Source of the DNA: Paenibacillus xylaniclasticus
GTDB taxonomy: Bacteria; Bacillota; Bacilli; Paenibacillales; Paenibacillaceae
Length of the DNA stretch: 64,000 nucleotides
Reading direction: 5' to 3'
Assembly: GCF_004001065.1 (NCBI RefSeq)
Contig: NZ_BIML01000008.1
Coordinates: forward strand, 62,001-126,000
This document shows positions 53,033 to 62,322 of the stretch, one piece after another. Made by a program: the position numbers and the translations under genes. The notes beneath the pieces were generated by a model. The model searched no databases, was not told where the DNA came from, and saw nothing but the letters and a program-made list of their open reading frames with translations. Each line of letters opens with the position of its first letter. The first letter of the stretch is position 1.

Positions 53033-55048
53033 ATGGAACGGCGTGGACAGACGGGAGAACGCGAAGCGGCTATGGAGCTTATAAGAGGCAAGCTGGCGCT
53101 GCTGCCAGATTCACCGGGCTGTTATTTAATGAAGAACGGTGAAGGCACAATCATCTATGTCGGCAAGGCGAAGGTGCTCAAAAACCGCGTTAGATCCTAC
53201 TTCAACGGTTCCCATAATGGCAAGACGCAGCGTCTCGTATCTGAGATTCGAGATTTGGAATATATCGTGACGGGCAGCAATATGGAGGCACTCATTCTTG
53301 AGTGCAATCTAATCAAACAGTATCATCCTCGTTATAATGTGCTGCTGAAAGACGATAAGACGTTTCCTTATATTAAAATAACGAATGAACGTCACCCGAA
53401 GCTGGAGGTTACTCGCCGGGTGCTGAAGGATAAGGCTAAATATTTTGGCCCATACCCGAACGCTTTTGCCGCTCAACAGACGAAGAAGCTGCTGGATCGG
53501 CTTTATCCGCTGCGCAAATGCAATACGCTGCCTGATAAGGTCTGTCTCTATTATCATATCGGACAGTGCATCGCGCCGTGCGAGTATCCGGTCGAGCAAT
53601 CAGAATATGACCGGATGGTGCAGGAAATTACGAAGTTTCTGAACGGCGGCCAAGATGAGGTGAAGGCGGAGCTTCAGCGCAAAATGGAGGAAGCAGCCGA
53701 GTCGCTTGAATTTGAACGGGCCAAAGAATACCGCGATCAGATTATGGCGATCGATGCAGTTGTCGAGAAACAAAAAATAACGCTGTCCGACGCTGTCGAC
53801 CGAGACGTATTTGGCTACGCCGTCGATAAGGGCTGGATGTGTGTGCAAATTTTATATATGAGGTCGGGCAAAATGGTCGAGCGCCGGTCTTCGTCGTTTC
53901 CTTTCTACGGCGACGAGTACGACGACTTCGTCACGTTCGTCGCGCAGTATTACAGCGACAATCCTGCGCTCCCGCGCGAAATTTTGCTGCCTGGGCCGCC
54001 GGAAGAGCAGTCGGCCGCTGCTTCCTCCGCTGCGGGAGAAAGCTCCGAGCAAGCTGTGGTCGGTGAAGAGGAGCAGGCGATAGACGAGGCTGCCGTTGAG
54101 CTTGACGTTGTCGAAGCGGAGCCTAATGAGCAGGATGATGAAGCATCCGGCACTTCGCGGGCTGATGAGCTGCGCGAGTCGCTGCAGAAATGGCTGAAGG
54201 TGAAGGTGTTCGTACCACGTCGCGGACGTAAGCGCGAGGTTGTCACCATGGCGTGCAGCAATGCGAAGGTTGCCCTTGATGAGAAATTCCGTCTCATCGA
54301 GCGGGATGAGGAGCGGAGCGTGAAGGCGGCTGAATCGCTCGCGCAATGGCTCGGTCTTGATTCGCTGCGCCGGATTGAGGCGTTCGATAACTCGAACATT
54401 CAAGGAACGAACCCGGTTTCGGCGATGGTGGTCTTCATCGACGGCAAGCCGGACAAGAAAGAGTACCGCAAATATAAAATTAAGACGGTCGTCGGCGCGG
54501 ACGATTATGAGACGATGCGGGAAGTTGTCCGCAGGCGGTATGAACGGGTACTGAAGGAAGATTTGGAGCGTCCGGATCTGATCATCGTTGACGGCGGCAA
54601 AGGCCAGATTGCGGTCGCGCTCGACGTGCTGCGCAACGAGCTTGGGCTGTCCATTCCAGTATGCGGCCTTGTAAAGGACGTGAAGCATAAGACAGCTCAG
54701 CTTATGTTCGGCGATCCGCCGATGGTTGTGCCTCTGCCGCGCGACAGCCAGGAATTTTACTTGCTGCAGCGTATTCAGGAGGAGGTTCATCGGTTCGCGA
54801 TTACGTTCCACCGAGAGCAGCGCGGCAAGTCGATGGTCGCTTCGCGCCTTGATGCCATTCCAGGCGTAGGAGAGAAGCGCCGCAAGGCGCTGCTGAAGCA
54901 TTTTGGCTCACTGAAAAAAATCCGCGAAGCTTCTGTCGAAGACTTCAAGCCGCTCTCGATCGGCGAGAAGCTTGCGCAGCAAATTTTGACCGCTCTGCGG
55001 GAAGAAGAAGCGGACAGCTTCGCGGACGCCGAGCCAGCGGATCAGTGA
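53033..55048 (+). CDS. uvrC: Excinuclease ABC subunit C, with an acidic insertion
   Basis: UvrC makes both incisions in nucleotide excision repair. The 671-residue protein has the GIY-YIG domain ([20 protein letters not shown], residues 25-44), the cysteine cluster [21 protein letters not shown] (about 163-183, Fe-S ligands), the UVR helix pair (about 205-240), the RNase H-like half ([21 protein letters not shown]) and tandem HhH at the end. Between the UVR helices and the second nuclease lies an extra Ala/Glu-rich insert (about residues 322-376), explaining the length above the usual 590-620. The ATG follows GGAGGG. Confidence 0.95.
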   Translation: MERRGQTGEREAAMELIRGKLALLPDSPGCYLMKNGEGTIIYVGKAKVLKNRVRSYFNGSHNGKTQRLVSEIRDLEYIVTGSNMEALILECNLIKQYHPRYNVLLKDDKTFPYIKITNERHPKLEVTRRVLKDKAKYFGPYPNAFAAQQTKKLLDRLYPLRKCNTLPDKVCLYYHIGQCIAPCEYPVEQSEYDRMVQEITKFLNGGQDEVKAELQRKMEEAAESLEFERAKEYRDQIMAIDAVVEKQKITLSDAVDRDVFGYAVDKGWMCVQILYMRSGKMVERRSSSFPFYGDEYDDFVTFVAQYYSDNPALPREILLPGPPEEQSAAASSAAGESSEQAVVGEEEQAIDEAAVELDVVEAEPNEQDDEASGTSRADELRESLQKWLKVKVFVPRRGRKREVVTMACSNAKVALDEKFRLIERDEERSVKAAESLAQWLGLDSLRRIEAFDNSNIQGTNPVSAMVVFIDGKPDKKEYRKYKIKTVVGADDYETMREVVRRRYERVLKEDLERPDLIIVDGGKGQIAVALDVLRNELGLSIPVCGLVKDVKHKTAQLMFGDPPMVVPLPRDSQEFYLLQRIQEEVHRFAITFHREQRGKSMVASRLDAIPGVGEKRRKALLKHFGSLKKIREASVEDFKPLSIGEKLAQQILTALREEEADSFADAEPADQ

Positions 55049-55058
55049 TAGGTGAGTT

Positions 55059-55118
55059 ACAACAAGAGGCGGTCCAGATCATCCGTTGTAACGGACGTTC
55101 TGGACCGCCTCTTGTTGT
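55059..55118. terminator. Strong bidirectional terminator between uvrC and the protease gene
   Basis: A perfect 20-bp stem, ACAACAAGAGGCGGTCCAGA against its reverse complement at 55099-55118, surrounds a 20-base loop between convergent genes. Confidence 0.92.
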
Positions 55119-55130
55119 GTACTGCCGCCC

Positions 55131-56777
55131 TTATACCGGCTCAATCGCGCGGCGCCGGTTGGCGAACGATCGCATTATCCACGCGATGCCAACCGGCAGT
55201 ACGAGGTAGATGATGGCAGCCAGTAGATTAAGCGGGGTGCCGAGCTGCAGCAGGCTGAACGACATCAGTACGGTATCGAGCATCGCGTGCGTGAATACGG
55301 CAGTGATGAAGCCGTAACGGACGAACAGCACGCAGAACAGCAGGCCGACGATCGTCAGCTCGATCAAGCGGCTGTAGAACGGGTAGACCGGATACGATAC
55401 ATGCCCGAGTGCCCAAATAACAGTTGGCACCAGATAAGCAAGCCATTGCCGCCGCAGCAGTTTCTTGAATATGGCGATGCCGAATAGCCGGTATATCGCT
55501 TCCTCCGAAATTGCAGCACACCAAGCGAGCAGCGGATAAAGCAGAGGAAGCGCGAGATTGTAAGGTGAGGATTCCACGCTTGTCGTCGACCAGGAATGGA
55601 CGGAACGATCTAATCCAAACAGCAGGATGGACTGTGTACCTAGCAAGACGAAAGCAAGCGGGTAGGACAGCTTCATCGACCGCCATACATGATCTCCGTA
55701 TCCATGCTCGCCATATCGTGCCCATAGCCGCTGGCCGCTGCTTCTCCATATTCCGTCGCCGCCTACCAGACAGAAGTAGATGCCGATCCCCATTAACAGG
55801 GTGAAAATATTAGAGAAGATGACGCCGGCTGTCGTAAGCATCTCAACATCCGGACGGGCGCCGTATGAAGCACGGATGCCGTCTGCCATATTGAAATTAT
55901 TCGCAATATAGAACGCAAGGAACAGCGCCGTCAGCAGCAAGCCGCGCAGCAGCGAGGTGGAACGGCGCTGCCGGATAGCCATTACGATCGCAGCAATGAA
56001 TAGAAGCACATTCATGAGCATACTGCCGATCAGTGATACAGCGCTTGCGATGACCTTCTGCTTCTGGATATAGGCAGCGTAATGGTCTGGTACAACGAAG
56101 GAAGCGCGGTATTGGAGCGCCTTGAGTTGACCGGATGCGGGCAGTGGATCGACGGTTACTCGAACGGTTAATTGTGCGTCCCCTATAGTATACCCTTGAG
56201 GCCGGAAGACGACCTGATTGCCGTCCACTTGTCCGTCCCGAAGCTCAGATAACCGGAAACCGCCCTGCTGAACGGCTGTATTACGGGCAAGCTGAAGCTT
56301 GGACCAGTCGGAATAGTATGGCGTTTTTTTTGTATCTGAATTTACAGGAAACAGCCGCCAGCCGACAATTCGGCCCGTCTCAATATGAAGATAGACGAAC
56401 AGAGTGCCCGCCGCCGTCTTCACCTCCGTCTGCATCGTATCCGTTGGGAAACGGCTGTCATACGTGTTGTCGTAATGAACTAGCTGTTCATTCTTGGCAA
56501 GGTAGCCGTACAACAGACTGTCCGACTGATGAACGGCATGCGGAGCCTCACCAGCGATTAACTCGCCGAACTGCTGCTTCACGAATTGGGTAGCTTTAGC
56601 AGAGGCTTCTTCACGAGAGAGAACTCGCGGTATTGTGGAATTGTCGGCGTTAACGTTATCGGAAGACGATATAAAGCCGGGAAGCAATTGTACAAGGACA
56701 AACAACAATAATCCTAACAAGCCGAGAACAAGAAGGAAGCGTGGTATACGCTCCGGCAGCGTCGGAGTGCTGGTCAT
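55131..56777 (-). CDS. CPBP-family intramembrane protease with large extracellular N-domain
   Basis: A 548-residue protein with one N-terminal helix (about 13-35), an extracellular region (about 45-240) and seven or more helices. The C-terminal part carries the CPBP (CAAX-type) glutamic protease motifs: E425-E426-AIY-R430, then ALGHVSYPVYPF and FTHAMLDTV with conserved His. Members process or guard membrane proteins, sometimes giving bacteriocin self-immunity; the substrate here is unknown. The extracellular domain has repeats of about 60 residues resembling PepSY-type strands (VDGNQVVFRPQGYTIGDAQL). The ATG follows GGAGG. Confidence 0.82.
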   Translation of the reverse strand: MTSTPTLPERIPRFLLVLGLLGLLLFVLVQLLPGFISSSDNVNADNSTIPRVLSREEASAKATQFVKQQFGELIAGEAPHAVHQSDSLLYGYLAKNEQLVHYDNTYDSRFPTDTMQTEVKTAAGTLFVYLHIETGRIVGWRLFPVNSDTKKTPYYSDWSKLQLARNTAVQQGGFRLSELRDGQVDGNQVVFRPQGYTIGDAQLTVRVTVDPLPASGQLKALQYRASFVVPDHYAAYIQKQKVIASAVSLIGSMLMNVLLFIAAIVMAIRQRRSTSLLRGLLLTALFLAFYIANNFNMADGIRASYGARPDVEMLTTAGVIFSNIFTLLMGIGIYFCLVGGDGIWRSSGQRLWARYGEHGYGDHVWRSMKLSYPLAFVLLGTQSILLFGLDRSVHSWSTTSVESSPYNLALPLLYPLLAWCAAISEEAIYRLFGIAIFKKLLRRQWLAYLVPTVIWALGHVSYPVYPFYSRLIELTIVGLLFCVLFVRYGFITAVFTHAMLDTVLMSFSLLQLGTPLNLLAAIIYLVLPVGIAWIMRSFANRRRAIEPV

Positions 56778-57007
56778 CGGTTACCTCCAATCATCGAGCG
56801 GCAGGCGCTAGGCTCGTTCCTTTACGATAGCATATGTGGGCTTGGCTTCGTCAATGTCTGGATCGTTATGTCTTTTGGTTCAAGAGATAGATCTAGAAAA
56901 TGCTCACAAGAGCGTAAAATAATGACCGGCGTTCAGATCGAGTTCAACTTGTCCATAAGCTTCGGATTATTTCGATGTATATCGTCTTCATCCGTCCTTT
57001 TGTTAAG

Positions 57008-57037
57008 TTGGTACCGATCTCCAATTCGATATATAAT
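57008..57037 (+). promoter_or_regulatory. Promoter of the ktrB riboswitch transcript
   Basis: TTGGTA (57008-57013) and TATAAT (57032-57037), 18 bases apart, lie about 35 bases before the aptamer. Confidence 0.65.
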
Positions 57038-57071
57038 CGTATACGTTGTGACTTAATCATAACCGAATATT

Positions 57072-57250
57072 CACAGCCGAATTTCCAATGGAAAACGGGG
57101 GAATCATAATGTTGCCGTTCAATAAGCACGGTAACTTGGGGTGAATTCAGCACATGCAGCTTGTATGAGCGAAAGTGTGCTGATTAGGCAATCTATCCAG
57201 GCCCGATTCGTGCACCTAACCTCGCAGGCTGAATGGATAGAGCTCATCGC
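57072..57250 (+). promoter_or_regulatory. c-di-AMP riboswitch (ydaO/yuaA type)
   Basis: The leader shows conserved blocks of the ydaO-yuaA aptamer: a GGGGGAATCA block near 57097, GGGGTGAATTC near 57138, and CCCGATTCGTGCACCTAACCTCGCAGGC near 57202-57230, which fits the family's CCCGAATCCGUCAGCUAACCUCGUAAG pattern. TCTATCCA and TGGATAGA close an outer helix. This class binds c-di-AMP and turns off potassium importers when it is abundant. It stands before ktrB and an intrinsic terminator, as expected. Confidence 0.85.
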
Positions 57251-57258
57251 ATAAGACG

Positions 57259-57286
57259 GCATTGGGTCTTCCCGGTGCTTTTTTTT
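57259..57286 (+). terminator. Riboswitch-controlled terminator before ktrB
   Basis: GCATTGGG pairs with CCCGGTGC (with wobble) around TCTT and is followed by eight T. It is placed to be the OFF platform of the c-di-AMP riboswitch. Confidence 0.82.
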
Positions 57287-57344
57287 GTGCGTGAAAGCCG
57301 TTGATAAACTGTAGTTCATGCGGATTGAGGAGAGGACCGGGACG

Positions 57345-58691
57345 ATGGAGAAGGAGAAGAGACGCAAGCTGTTCAATTGGTCGCCGCCCCGCATTCTGGT
57401 GACCGGATTTGCGCTTATTATTTTGCTCGGGGGATTATTGCTCTCTCTGCCGATAGCGAATGCGGACGGGCAGTACCTGCGTTATCTTGACGCTGTATTT
57501 ACTGCTGCGTCAGGTACATGTGTAACCGGACTTGCTGTTGTAGACATAGGAACACAATTTACGACATTCGGCCAAATCGTTCTTCTAACGCTCATTCAAA
57601 TCGGCGGCTTAGGCTTCATGACGATGGCGACACTAATTTCTCTCGTGCTCCGTAAGCGGATTTCGCTGAAGGAGAGACTTATTTTGCAGGAAGCGATGAA
57701 TCAATCGAGCATGGAAGGCATCGTACGGCTCATTCGCAAAGTATTCATTTATTCGATCGCGATCGAGGCTTCCGGAGCCGTTCTGTTTACCTCTAGATTC
57801 GCTTTCGACATGCCGCTTGGCAAAGCGATATATTTCGGCATCTGGCATGCCATCGCCTTGTTCAACAATGCAGGCTTCGACTTGTTCGGACAATACCGCA
57901 GCTTGAGCATGTACGTCGGTGATCCATTCGTGAACCTGACAGCCATGAGCCTCATCATTCTCGGAGGACTTGGATTCATCGTCTTGTCCGATTTATTAGA
58001 GTTTCGTAAACCTAGGAGGCTGTCGCTCCATTCGAAGGTTGTATTGTCGACGACGGGTGTGCTGCTTGCTGTTGGCGCCGCCGTTGTTTATTTATTCGAA
58101 TTTTCGAACAGCAGGACGCTCGGTACGCTCGATTGGGACTCCAAAATATGGGCATCAATATTTCAGTCTGTTACGCCTCGAACTGCCGGCGCTCATACGA
58201 TCGATATCGGTAGTATGCAGCATTCGACAATTTTCTTTATGGTCATTCTTATGTTTGTCGGTGCGTCGCCAGGCTCAACCGGAGGCGGGATTAAGACGAC
58301 GACCTTTGCGACGCTGGTCGGTGCCGTCATGGCTATGATTCGGGGAAAACAGGACATCGTGCTGTTCAAGCATCGCCTTGCGCGTGAACGTATTTCTAAA
58401 GCGCTGACGATTACGTTAATTTCACTCTTGCTGGTTATTACGGTGACGATGCTGCTGTCTGCAACGGAAGATCGGGAATTTCTACGGCTGCTGTTCGAAG
58501 CGACTTCAGCGTTCGGTAACGTCGGACTGTCGACCGGTATTACGCCGACTCTATCTGATTTCGGCAAAATCGTTATTAGCTTCACGATGTTTGCTGGCCG
58601 GCTCGGTCCACTGACACTTGCTTATGCACTCGGTCCGCCTGCAGACAAGGAGCTGTACCGTCATCCGGAAGGCAAAATCATTATCGGCTAG
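57345..58691 (+). CDS. ktrB: Potassium uptake protein KtrB (TrkH family)
   Basis: The likely start is ATG 57345 after GAGGAGAGG. The 448-residue channel protein has four M1-P-M2 repeats with selectivity-filter glycines, seen in TAASGTCVTGLAV, HAIALFNNAGFD, SVTPRTAGA and ATSAFGNVGLSTG. It needs a cytoplasmic RCK partner (KtrA/C), whose gene is not here. The Na+-dependent K+ import role is inferred from the family. Control by the c-di-AMP riboswitch upstream fits. Confidence 0.93.
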   Translation: MEKEKRRKLFNWSPPRILVTGFALIILLGGLLLSLPIANADGQYLRYLDAVFTAASGTCVTGLAVVDIGTQFTTFGQIVLLTLIQIGGLGFMTMATLISLVLRKRISLKERLILQEAMNQSSMEGIVRLIRKVFIYSIAIEASGAVLFTSRFAFDMPLGKAIYFGIWHAIALFNNAGFDLFGQYRSLSMYVGDPFVNLTAMSLIILGGLGFIVLSDLLEFRKPRRLSLHSKVVLSTTGVLLAVGAAVVYLFEFSNSRTLGTLDWDSKIWASIFQSVTPRTAGAHTIDIGSMQHSTIFFMVILMFVGASPGSTGGGIKTTTFATLVGAVMAMIRGKQDIVLFKHRLARERISKALTITLISLLLVITVTMLLSATEDREFLRLLFEATSAFGNVGLSTGITPTLSDFGKIVISFTMFAGRLGPLTLAYALGPPADKELYRHPEGKIIIG

Positions 58692-58898
58692 CCGCATACG
58701 ATCTGTTATTGTGAGATTGGGTGAGAAAGTACAATGAAGCCATTCGTCTTTATTAGTCTATTGGGCTAGTGAGATTCAGTTCTGTGTAGGTCAATAGCTT
58801 GGTCTGGCTTGAATGTGAAGTGCTCTCTCTATTAATTATTTACAAGATTGGGGCAAGCGTTTTATAATAAGTCCGAATAACATATGAATTGTCCGGAG

Positions 58899-58925
58899 GA
58901 GCCTGCCAACAGCGGGCTCTTTTTG
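58899..58925 (+). terminator. Terminator upstream of the ArsB/NhaD gene
   Basis: GAGCC pairs with GGCTC, extended by a GC-rich loop, followed by TTTTTG. It separates ktrB from the next gene, with about 290 otherwise empty bases. Confidence 0.65.
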
Positions 58926-58982
58926 TCTTTTTCCGGGTATGTTAATTAAGCAGCATGATATCAGAGGGGGATTAACGGCAGC

Positions 58983-60263
58983 ATGGAACAGCAGGCTTAT
59001 TGGGCGATTGGCATCTTTCTAGTCATTTACGGCCTTATCGTCTCGGAGAAAATCCATCGCACGATTCTCGCGATGATCGGCGCCATTGCAATGGTGCTTG
59101 CGGGAATTGTCGATCAGGAAACGGCGCTTCACCATATCGATTTTAATACGCTTGGCTTGCTTATCGGGATGATGATTATCGTGACGATTACTTCAGAGAC
59201 AGGGGTGTTCAAATACGTTGCGGTAGCGGCGGCTAAGAGAGTCAAAGGAGAACCGGTTTTAATACTCGTCGCCTTAGCGGTTATTACGGCGATCGGCTCC
59301 GCATTTCTGGATAATGTGACGACCGTGCTGCTGATGGTTCCCGTTACCTTCAGTATAACGCGGCAATTGAAGGTCAATCCGCTGCCTTTCCTGTTCACGC
59401 AGATTATCGCTTCCAATGTAGGCGGAACGGCAACCCTTATCGGCGATCCGCCGAATATTATGATCGGAAGTAAAGTCGAAGAATTAACGTTCATGGCCTT
59501 TATTAATAACCTTACTCCAATCGTTATCGTTATAATGCTGGTGTACATATTGCTCTTCATCCTGTTATTTCGCAAGCAGATTCGAACAACGTCTGAGCTG
59601 AAAGAAAATCTGATGCGTATGGATACATCGCAAATTATTACCGATCGCGGACTGCTTACGAAATGTTTGATCGTAATGGGACTTACGATCAGTGGTTTTT
59701 TTCTGCATCAGACATTCCATCTTGAATCGGCTACTGTCGCACTTGCAGGAGCATTTCTACTGTTGTTGTTAACAGGCGAGCATAAAATGGAGGACGCGCT
59801 GACGAAGGTTGAATGGACAACGATTTTCTTCTTCGTTGGACTATTCGTGCTCGTCTCCGGCTTGGTTGAGACAGGCGTTATCGCTGAGTTGGCAGCAGCA
59901 GCTATCGATTGGACAGGAGGCGACCCGGTCGCCACGTCGATGCTTATTCTATGGATGAGCGCTATCGCCTCGGCTTTCCTGGACAATATTCCGTTCGTTG
60001 CGACGATGATTCCGATGATTCAGGAGATGGGGCAGATGGGCATCGACAATTTGGAGCCGCTCTGGTGGAGTCTCGCGCTAGGGGCGTGTCTGGGCGGTAA
60101 TGGGACGCTGATCGGAGCGAGCGCAAACTTAATTGTCGCTGGTCTGGCGGGCAAGGAAGGGCATCCGATTCGATTCGTTCAATATTTGAAGCTCGGATTT
60201 CCGCTCATGCTAGTATCCATTATCATTTCCAGTATTTATATTTATGTCCGTTATTTGATTTAG
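58983..60263 (+). CDS. ArsB/NhaD-family ion transporter
   Basis: A 426-residue protein with about eleven helices from the ion-transporter superfamily. The duplicated signature is clear: SAFLDNVTTVLLMVPVTF (about residues 99-116) and SAFLDNIPFVATMIPM (about 328-343), and twin GGTATLIGDPPNIMIG and GGNGTLIGASANLIVAG segments. The family includes arsenite exporters and Na+/H+ antiporters; the DNVT and DNIP motifs favour NhaD-like antiport but the substrate is not proven. The ATG follows GAGGGGGAT. Confidence 0.88.
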   Translation: MEQQAYWAIGIFLVIYGLIVSEKIHRTILAMIGAIAMVLAGIVDQETALHHIDFNTLGLLIGMMIIVTITSETGVFKYVAVAAAKRVKGEPVLILVALAVITAIGSAFLDNVTTVLLMVPVTFSITRQLKVNPLPFLFTQIIASNVGGTATLIGDPPNIMIGSKVEELTFMAFINNLTPIVIVIMLVYILLFILLFRKQIRTTSELKENLMRMDTSQIITDRGLLTKCLIVMGLTISGFFLHQTFHLESATVALAGAFLLLLLTGEHKMEDALTKVEWTTIFFFVGLFVLVSGLVETGVIAELAAAAIDWTGGDPVATSMLILWMSAIASAFLDNIPFVATMIPMIQEMGQMGIDNLEPLWWSLALGACLGGNGTLIGASANLIVAGLAGKEGHPIRFVQYLKLGFPLMLVSIIISSIYIYVRYLI

Positions 60264-60365
60264 TGGTTCGGGGACGAAAGGAGCAGCATTCTGGCCGTCA
60301 TTGGCAGTGAAACGCATGGAACTGCTTCCAAAGAAGCATACTATATTATGACAACGAAGAAAAAG

Positions 60366-60392
60366 GTCGCGGCCGCAGCATGCAGCCGCGAC
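60366..60392. terminator. Hairpin between convergent ArsB/NhaD and LysR genes
   Basis: GTCGCGGC pairs with GCCGCGAC around an 11-base loop; the T-tail is weak on the plus strand. Confidence 0.6.
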
Positions 60393-60430
60393 TTCTCGTA
60401 TTTTCATTGCCTCAGTGGTAACAGGACGCT

Positions 60431-61330
60431 TTACGACATTGAACGGGAATAGGAGGCAGCAAGAGAGTCGACCCACAGCTTGACAGCCGGACTTAAACCG
60501 GATGGTATCGCATAAATAAGCGAGGTTGTCCGCTTCGTCTCCTCCAATTCGCGCAGCGGCGAGACAATTAGATCGTTGTCATCCAGCATCTGCTGCCTTA
60601 CATAAGAGCTGGGGAGCAAGGTTGCCGCCCGGCATGTTGCAAGAAGCCGCAGGATCGCTTCGAATGAGTCGATCTCCATCCGGACATCGGGCTCAAGGGA
60701 ATATTTGCTGAACAGCTCGTCGGTTAATGAGCGGTACCAGGTTCCCTTAGTAAACAGAATGACCGGAAGGCCGTTCAGTTCGTCTATCGTCATTGGTCCC
60801 CGGTCCGTCACGAATTGGTTGCGCGGCATGACGAGCACGAGATGGTCATCGAACAAGGGGACGCAGTGAAGCTGTGCATCTTGAATGCGGGAAGCAACGA
60901 TGCCGAAATCGACTTTGCGCTCGCGGACGAGCGATACGATTTCGTGCGTCTTGCCGGTAACCGCTTTAATGTCCAGATCGGGATGACTCTCATTAAGCGA
61001 TTTGATGAAATCGGGCAGCGTCGTCTGCAGCGTCGTTAAGCTGGCGCCAATCGTCACCTCGGTCGGACCTTCCGTGCGGAACCCGGATACGGTATGCAGA
61101 TAACGCTGATGAAGCGTTCTCAGCTCAAGTGCATACTCGTACGTCAGCTGACCGACGCGAGTCAGCTCCAGCCGCTTGCCAATGCGCCGGAATAGCTCAA
61201 TGCCGAGCTCTTCCTCAAGCTTCGCGATCCGACGTGATAAAGCGGGCTGGGATAGATTAAGCTGTGCAGAAGCTTTGTTCATACTGGATTGCTCTACAAC
61301 GACGGCGAAAGCGAGCATATCTTCGAGCAT
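60431..61330 (-). CDS. LysR-family transcriptional regulator
   Basis: A 299-residue LysR regulator with the N-terminal winged helix (MLEDMLAFAVVVEQSSMNKASAQLNLSQPALSRRI, about 1-35) and an effector-binding domain (about 92-290). It is divergent from sdhC, so it may control the succinate dehydrogenase operon. CcpC of bacilli controls TCA genes in the same manner, but the orthology is only suggested. A CTTAT-GCAT-ATAAG dyad and an ATAAGAAATTAT element lie in the intergenic region. The ATG follows GGAGG at a loose distance. Confidence 0.9.
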   Translation of the reverse strand: MLEDMLAFAVVVEQSSMNKASAQLNLSQPALSRRIAKLEEELGIELFRRIGKRLELTRVGQLTYEYALELRTLHQRYLHTVSGFRTEGPTEVTIGASLTTLQTTLPDFIKSLNESHPDLDIKAVTGKTHEIVSLVRERKVDFGIVASRIQDAQLHCVPLFDDHLVLVMPRNQFVTDRGPMTIDELNGLPVILFTKGTWYRSLTDELFSKYSLEPDVRMEIDSFEAILRLLATCRAATLLPSSYVRQQMLDDNDLIVSPLRELEETKRTTSLIYAIPSGLSPAVKLWVDSLAASYSRSMS

Positions 61331-61371
61331 CTTGGATTACGCCTCCAATGTATCGTATGGCCTGTAGGTGT

Positions 61372-61398
61372 CTTATGCATATAAGTTATAAGAAATTA
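61372..61398. promoter_or_regulatory. Dyads between the LysR gene and sdhC
   Basis: CTTAT and ATAAG (61372-61376, 61381-61385) form a 5-bp dyad with GCAT between, next to ATAAGAAATTAT (about 61387-61398). AT-rich dyads with such spacing fit LysR-type binding, but the link to the adjacent regulator is inference. Confidence 0.4.
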
Positions 61399-61472
61399 TC
61401 AACAATAAGCAATTCCATTATAAGCGGAAAAGGAGTACGATGGAATATGTGGCGAAGCTGTGTCGACATTTG

Positions 61473-61501
61473 TTGACGCTGTACGGGGTCAGGAGTACAA
61501 T
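61473..61501 (+). promoter_or_regulatory. Promoter of the sdh operon
   Basis: TTGACG (61473-61478) and TACAAT (61496-61501) are 17 bases apart, about 95 bases before sdhC. Confidence 0.65.
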
Positions 61502-61599
61502 GGACAATGTTTTGTTGTACGCAATGGGGGCGCCTTTTTAAGCTTAAGGAGCCGAACCGCAATTAATCGGGCAAGACAGGAAAGGAGAACGCACATTTT

Positions 61600-62271
61600 A
61601 TGAAAGCTAACTCGTACCATTGGCGGAAGCTTCACTCTCTGCTCGGAGTTATTCCGCTAGGCTTGTTCTTGATTGAGCATGCCATCACGAACTATTCCGC
61701 GTTTGAATCAGGACCTGAAGGATTTGATGACAGCGTAAAGTTTCTGAATGATTTGCCGCTCGTCTACGTCCTGGAAATCTTCGGCATCTTCCTGCCGCTG
61801 CTGTTCCATGGCGTATACGGTCTGTACATGGCGTATCAATCGAACTTTAACGCGGGCCGCTTCAGCTATGGCCGCAACTGGGCATTCGTTGCGCAGCGTG
61901 TAACGGGTGTCATTACGTTTATTTTCCTTATCTGGCACCTGTACGAGACGCGGTTCCAAGTAGCGATCGGCGAAGTGACGCACGAAGAGCTGGGCGCGCT
62001 TATGCATGACATCTTCACAAATCCGGTTAGCCTGGTTCTGTATGTCATCGGCGTATTGTCTGCTGTATTCCACTTCAGCAACGGTGTGTGGGCATTCCTG
62101 ATTAGCTGGGGCATTACGATAGGTCCTCGCGCGCAGCGTGTATCGTCTGCAATTTGCATGGGCTTGTTCGTCATTATTTCCGTCCTCTTCCTGCTGTCGA
62201 TCACCGCATTCACGGGCGATGACTTCAAAGAAGCGGCATCCGCTGCAGCATCGGCGATTTCGATCGGCTAA
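61600..62271 (+). CDS. sdhC: Succinate dehydrogenase cytochrome b558 subunit
   Basis: SdhC anchors the complex and carries two b hemes, passing electrons to menaquinone. The 223-residue protein has five helices with conserved histidines in FLIEHAITNY, LFHGVYGLY, IWHLYETR and VFHFSNGVW. These positions fit the Bacillus-type b558 with one membrane subunit. The ATG follows AAAGGAG. The sdhA gene follows after 51 bases. Confidence 0.93.
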   Translation: MKANSYHWRKLHSLLGVIPLGLFLIEHAITNYSAFESGPEGFDDSVKFLNDLPLVYVLEIFGIFLPLLFHGVYGLYMAYQSNFNAGRFSYGRNWAFVAQRVTGVITFIFLIWHLYETRFQVAIGEVTHEELGALMHDIFTNPVSLVLYVIGVLSAVFHFSNGVWAFLISWGITIGPRAQRVSSAICMGLFVIISVLFLLSITAFTGDDFKEAASAAASAISIG

Positions 62272-62322
62272 TGACCAGCTGGAACTGAACTGAAAGAGAC
62301 CCTCGAAAGGAGAGCATTCGAT

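Noticed and set aside
53852-54901. Minus-strand frame of 349 codons opposite uvrC
   Set aside because: It lacks a ribosome site and any fold signature, whereas uvrC is certain on the other strand.
58740-58775. An 11-codon frame (MKPFVFISLLG) after ktrB
   Set aside because: It is too short to support; the upstream GGGTGAG is weak and no context suggests a peptide.
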